Part shown: in pieces, positions 60,693 to 64,000 of the stretch
Position numbering within the stretch: the stretch's first letter is position 1
Layout: the number at the start of each line of letters is the position of its first letter
Origin: Streptomyces sp. Ag109_O5-1
GTDB lineage: Bacteria > Actinomycetota > Actinomycetes > Streptomycetales > Streptomycetaceae
Direction of reading: 5' to 3'
Assembly: GCF_003814875.1 (NCBI RefSeq)
Contig: NZ_RKQF01000001.1
Location: 11,532,001-11,596,000, forward strand
Length of the DNA stretch: 64,000 nucleotides
Notes under the pieces: model-generated
Databases searched by the model: none
Told to the model about the DNA's origin: nothing
The model's input: only the letters and a program-made list of their open reading frames with translations
Program-made: the position numbers and the translations under genes

Positions 60693-61766
60693 CTATCGTC
60701 GGCACTGTCCGACACGGCGCATCGCGCGATCGACGAGTGCGTGGGCGCGTGGGGTCGCCCGAAGGACGAGGTTGTGCCGCGCGAGCCGGAGTGCTCGTTG
60801 GGGATCGCCGCCGACGGTCAGCCAGAACTCCGCCGCGTGATCGGCGTACGCCTCGGGGTGGCGCGCCATCAATTCCTCGTAGCGCGCGCCAGCGTGGGCA
60901 CGCCAGAACCGAGCCTCCGCCGACGCCTCGGACTGGCACAGGAGGCGGGCGAGCCGGCTGGTGTAGTCGGGATCGTCGCTGATGAGGGCCAGCCGGCGCA
61001 GGCGCTCGATCGCCACGGCCATCCTGCCTTCGGCGGCGTCGGTCTCAGCGAGCCGGCCTTGCGTCGGCACGTAGGACGGCAGTCGGGAAGCGGCCGACTC
61101 CAGCCAGGTGCGCGCGCTCACCAGGCGTCCCTGGGCCAGCCGCATCTGCCCGCACTGGAATTCGAGGACCGCCAGTGGAAACGGACTGACCCCGCGATAG
61201 GCGCGTCTGGCCGCCAGAAACCACGTCTCGGCCTCGTCCGCCTCGCCGCTCTCGGCATGACAGCGGGCCATGGCGCCGAGGGTCCTGAAGTCCTGCCGCC
61301 TCGACAGCCCCTGCCGAAGCAGCGCCAGCGCCTCGTCGTAGCGCCCGACCGTCTGGCAGACGGCTGCTCGCTCCTCGTCCACGGTTCGCCGATCGAGTCC
61401 CAGCGCAGCCGCCGCGTCCAGATCGTCCAGCGCCGCCGCGAACCGGTGGAAGAGGCCCCGCAGCCGGGCGCGCGCCAGAAGCGAGCGAGGATCGCGCGGC
61501 GCCTGGTCGACGAACGTCTCGGCCAGCGAGGCAGCGCGCTCGGTCTCGTCGATGCGGCCCCGTACGTGCCCGCGCAGGGCGGTCAGCTCCACCAACTCGC
61601 CCCAGCCGTCGGCGGTGAGTCTTCCTCGTGTCGCCTGCGACGTCAGACCTTCGATGCGTGCGTCGAGGTTGCCCATGGCAATGACGCCGGCTGTCGTGGG
61701 CGGCCCGCCCGCAAGGTCGGGTCCTCTCGCGCCGCCGGCACGAGTGCCCGCCGTGGAGCTGCTCAT
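60693..61766 (-). CDS. TPR-repeat protein of the DyP operon
   Basis: 357 residues. Repeated helix pairs (AAALGLDRRTVDEERAAVCQ, YDEALALLRQGLSRR, ESGEADEAETWFLAARRAY, AEGRMAVAIERLRRL) form at least five TPR-like units between about 60 and 330. The ATG overlaps the DUF4331 stop by 4 bp, indicating translational coupling. It probably acts as a scaffold for the peroxidase or DUF4331 partner. No catalytic motif seen. Confidence 0.82.
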   Translation of the reverse strand: MSSSTAGTRAGGARGPDLAGGPPTTAGVIAMGNLDARIEGLTSQATRGRLTADGWGELVELTALRGHVRGRIDETERAASLAETFVDQAPRDPRSLLARARLRGLFHRFAAALDDLDAAAALGLDRRTVDEERAAVCQTVGRYDEALALLRQGLSRRQDFRTLGAMARCHAESGEADEAETWFLAARRAYRGVSPFPLAVLEFQCGQMRLAQGRLVSARTWLESAASRLPSYVPTQGRLAETDAAEGRMAVAIERLRRLALISDDPDYTSRLARLLCQSEASAEARFWRAHAGARYEELMARHPEAYADHAAEFWLTVGGDPQRALRLARHNLVLRATPRAHALVDRAMRRVGQCRR

Positions 61767-62920
61767 TGGCTCGCGGCAACCGTCGGGATGGTGGCCGCCT
61801 GCTGGGGCGGGTTCGGGTTGGCCGGTGCCAGGTACGGAAACTCACGCGAAGCCGGGACGGTCGCGTCGCAGCCGTCGCTCACGCGTGGGCCATGGCCCGC
61901 GTTGACGATCAGCGTGTAGAGCGTGTCGATGACATCGTCGTTGGGCGACCGGCCGCCACAGCTCGCATGCTCCCGTCCCTCCAGCAGGGCCCGCTCGATC
62001 TCGAAATAGCTGTCCTCCGCGTACGGCTTGGCCGCGTCCACGACCAGGAAGTCCGCGAGCAGCAGCTCCGTCAGCGGATGCGTCCCGTCCGGCTGTGTCG
62101 TCCAGTCCGCCTTGCCGTCGAGACCGTCGAAGAAGACCAGGTTGGCGTTGAGCCGGGCGCGATAGGCGTCCACGTAGCTCGGACCCAGCCGGAACGGGTC
62201 TTCCTCGTTGTAGAGATCGCGCAGGTCCACGACCCTGTTGGCGGTGTCGACCCCGTTGTCCGACATCAGGATGTTCTTGACCTCAGGGCGGCCGAGGCGT
62301 TCGAGGCGCACGGGATACGGCCCCGCCGTGACGGTTTCCGCCGCAACGGCGAAGACGCTCCCCGAGGCCGCCCCGAACACCCTGGCGACGTCAAGCTCTA
62401 CCACGAGGGCCAGGACGTCGGCGCCCTCCAGAGTGTTGATGCCCTTCGGCACGAAGGCGAGCCGCCGGCTCGCCCGCGTCTCCACTTCCCTCGCCACGTC
62501 CATGAAGAAGGGATCCAGCCGCAGCCCGGCATAGCAGCGCACGCCATGCCCCTCGCCGCCCCGCTCGTCATTCACCAGAAACGAAACCGATTCCCCGCTC
62601 GGCAGTACGCACGTTCCCTGCTGCGCCGGCTCCCCGCCGTCACCCGGTCCGACCGGCGCCGAGAAGGTGCAGGTCAGCGCGAATTCGTCCGTGCCGACAT
62701 CGAAGAGCGAACCGGAATCCCTCACCGGAACGGATGCCGGACGGACGCGGAAGCGATAGCTTGCAGCGTCGGAGAACAGGGCTCCCGGCCTCGCATTGGG
62801 AAAGACATTCATGACAAGGACGAGCCGACCCGCCTGGGAGGGGCTGGGAAAGGCAAAAAGGTCGGTCAGGTCTATGGCCGGATCGGCCAAGGCGCGGGTT
62901 CCGGAAAGATGGTCGGACAT
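61763..62920 (-). CDS. DUF4331-family protein
   Basis: 385 residues. It starts SDHLSGTRALADPAIDLTDL and FAFPSPSQAGRLVLVMNVFP, the hallmark N-terminus of DUF4331, and carries the conserved PEVKNILM and DLRDLYNEEDPF blocks and a C-terminal SPNDDVIDTLYTLIVN. The fold is predicted beta-rich; function is not established. No signal peptide is visible. It lies second in the unit with a TPR protein and a DyP peroxidase. Confidence 0.85.
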   Translation of the reverse strand: MSDHLSGTRALADPAIDLTDLFAFPSPSQAGRLVLVMNVFPNARPGALFSDAASYRFRVRPASVPVRDSGSLFDVGTDEFALTCTFSAPVGPGDGGEPAQQGTCVLPSGESVSFLVNDERGGEGHGVRCYAGLRLDPFFMDVAREVETRASRRLAFVPKGINTLEGADVLALVVELDVARVFGAASGSVFAVAAETVTAGPYPVRLERLGRPEVKNILMSDNGVDTANRVVDLRDLYNEEDPFRLGPSYVDAYRARLNANLVFFDGLDGKADWTTQPDGTHPLTELLLADFLVVDAAKPYAEDSYFEIERALLEGREHASCGGRSPNDDVIDTLYTLIVNAGHGPRVSDGCDATVPASREFPYLAPANPNPPQQAATIPTVAASQ

Positions 62921-63035
62921 GATGCTGCGACCTCCACTGACGGGGCCCGGCCGACGGCCTCGCAGCGTTGCCGGGCCGCCTGGTGGTGCCCAGGCGCCAT
63001 GGCCACGGCTACAGCACCTGGACGCGAGGCAACTG

Positions 63036-63560
63036 CTAGGCGGACGCGGTGTCCAGCAACGCGTTGAACGCCTGCGTGACCTTCTGCGCCTTGGTGGTGT
63101 CCTCGACCGTCATGGTCGGATTGGAGGCGTACCACATGTCCGCCTCCACGATTTTCGTCGCCAGCCAGTCGGACATGTGCGGATCGCTCGCCCCGGGCCA
63201 GCCCTCAACAGTATCTTCGAACATTTCGTCGAACCACGGCCCGGCGTTGGTGAAAATGTCAGCCATGTACGGCTTGAAGTCACCGTCATAGGTGACCGCG
63301 CCAAGGACCTGGGTGTCATTGTTGATGAAGGTAACGCGGAAGTCGTGGACAGTACCGACGAGCTTTTCGTAGTGCCAGGCGTCGTCCTGGATCTTGGCGG
63401 CCTTCTGGTGGAACCTCTCTGCCCCGCCTGGCTTGGCATCGAAGAGAACGGTGATTTCCGCTACCTCCCCGACGCGCTTGCCGAGACCGTCGGGTTGCCT
63501 GGCCACGGTGGGAGTCGCGTCCCCCGGAACCGCCGACTGCGCAGAACCCTGTGTTGTCAT
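63036..63560 (-). CDS. Conserved-looking hypothetical protein heading the DyP operon
   Basis: 174 residues with an excellent AAGGAGAGGG site before ATG 63560. After about 30 disordered residues comes a compact alpha/beta domain (VAEITVLFDAKPGGAERFHQ, then VHDFRVTFINNDTQVLGAVT and YDGDFKPYMADIFTNAGPWF). The pattern suggests a ferredoxin-like fold of the kind seen in stress or DyP-related proteins. No catalytic residues can be named. It lies 115 bp upstream of the DUF4331 gene on the same strand. Confidence 0.75.
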   Translation of the reverse strand: MTTQGSAQSAVPGDATPTVARQPDGLGKRVGEVAEITVLFDAKPGGAERFHQKAAKIQDDAWHYEKLVGTVHDFRVTFINNDTQVLGAVTYDGDFKPYMADIFTNAGPWFDEMFEDTVEGWPGASDPHMSDWLATKIVEADMWYASNPTMTVEDTTKAQKVTQAFNALLDTASA

Positions 63561-63932
63561 GACTCCCTCTCCTTTTGATCACTTATCGGCTGGTCTGCGG
63601 GCTCTCCTCCGTTCTGAGCGCCTTCCGAAATGCCTACAAAGCCAGCTTTGTCGTCCTCCGGGGCGTCGGCAAGACGATCACGCTCCCTGGGCCGACGGTG
63701 GCGGCGTCCAGATCATGAGCGGAAACACGAAAGTGCCCTTGACCTGCAACGGTAGGACTTGGCGAGGGTCCTGTTAGCTGCAAGGAAAAGAGCACTTTCC
63801 AGCTGCGAGGCCCATCTCGTCCTTCCCGCGCGTCCGTGCCCAGGGAGAGGGCCACCACGTAATCTCGCGGCTCCCGCGTGTGCCGGCAGGCGCGCAACGG
63901 AAACGATACGGGGACGGCGGAAGATTGCTGAG
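63561..63932. other. Upstream region of the DyP operon and IS-like end
   Basis: No gene seen. The promoter of the DyP unit should lie near 63570-63640. The inverted repeat at 63729-63799 resembles the terminal region of an insertion sequence. Confidence 0.4.
63729..63799. repeat. Long imperfect inverted repeat, IS-terminus or MITE-like
   Basis: GAAAGTGCCCTTGACCTGCA (from 63729) pairs with the complement of the stretch ending AAGAGCACTTTC (63799), with mismatches and small gaps, around a roughly 10-nt centre. Outer 8 bp (GAAAGTGC/GCACTTTC) are perfect. It resembles the ends of IS1380-type elements in actinobacteria, but no transposase is seen. Confidence 0.55.
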
Positions 63933-64000
63933 GTGGTCCCCACGGACGAGGAATGGTTGTCCGTTCAGCTTGGCCTCATGAGGGCCGCGCCGCTGAATAC
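63933..64000 (+). CDS. Start of an unrecognised reading frame running off the right edge
   Basis: From GTG 63933 the frame reads VVPTDEEWLSVQLGLMRAAP and continues past the window. Composition is protein-like. Too short to classify. Confidence 0.3.
   Translation, partial: MVPTDEEWLSVQLGLMRAAPLN

Overview
The window has the marks of Streptomyces or a close actinomycete: very high GC, frequent GTG starts, ATGA-type start/stop overlaps, a graspetide locus of streptomycete type, a type I PKS, and a rare TTA codon in an efflux gene. The many insertion-sequence relics suggest an accessory or subtelomeric region. No rRNA, tRNA or CRISPR array was seen.

Layout. 1-2831: tail of an M20 peptidase, then a three-gene graspetide locus (precursor, ATP-grasp ligase, isoaspartyl-type methyltransferase). 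3174-6873: HTTM membrane protein, membrane-anchored M23 peptidase, an S53 protease stump, and an autoregulated winged-helix/membrane-protein pair. 7525-33308: an apparently undescribed biosynthetic cluster. It has a PaaK-like adenylating enzyme, a TetR regulator, a KS-AT-DH-ACP polyketide synthase, an orphan LuxR regulator, two FAD/NAD(P)-binding oxygenase-like proteins, an EamA exporter, an ATP-grasp ligase, six branched-chain amino-acid genes (ilvB, ilvN, ilvC, leuA, leuC, leuD), an aminotransferase, an Fe(II)/2-oxoglutarate oxygenase, a LysR regulator and a cysteine-less isochorismatase-fold protein. One minus-strand operon (27347 to 17106) faces the plus-strand leuC-leuD-lysR unit. leuB and ilvD are absent, so the cluster either borrows them from primary metabolism or diverts intermediates. 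The best reading is a small peptide, possibly acylated, built from a modified leucine-type amino acid. Self-resistance copies of the pathway are an alternative.

33519-43216: TetR/MFS/cupin efflux unit, truncated isoprenyl transferase, GNAT acetyltransferase, transposase relic, HAD phosphatase, second MFS exporter, and an isochorismatase-family hydrolase divergent from a LysR regulator.

43500-47300: an IS graveyard. An ISL3 copy with perfect 25-bp ends has a doubly broken transposase. It abuts a 5'-truncated IS3 element (one nonsense codon), which truncates an IS110 element that still keeps its non-coding end. 47437-49819: dienelactone-hydrolase-like enzyme, XRE regulator and DUF2255 protein.

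50004-59310: a second mobile island with relics of a DDE transposase, a tyrosine recombinase, IS21 and IS5. It surrounds an intact 1376-residue NACHT-type NTPase with a C-terminal PD-(D/E)XK-like nuclease (51441-55571), a strong candidate anti-phage STAND protein of unusual layout, and a lone nucleotidyltransferase. 59317-63560: an operon of a small unknown protein, a DUF4331 protein, a TPR protein and a DyP-type peroxidase. The window ends in an IS-like inverted repeat and the start of a partial reading frame.
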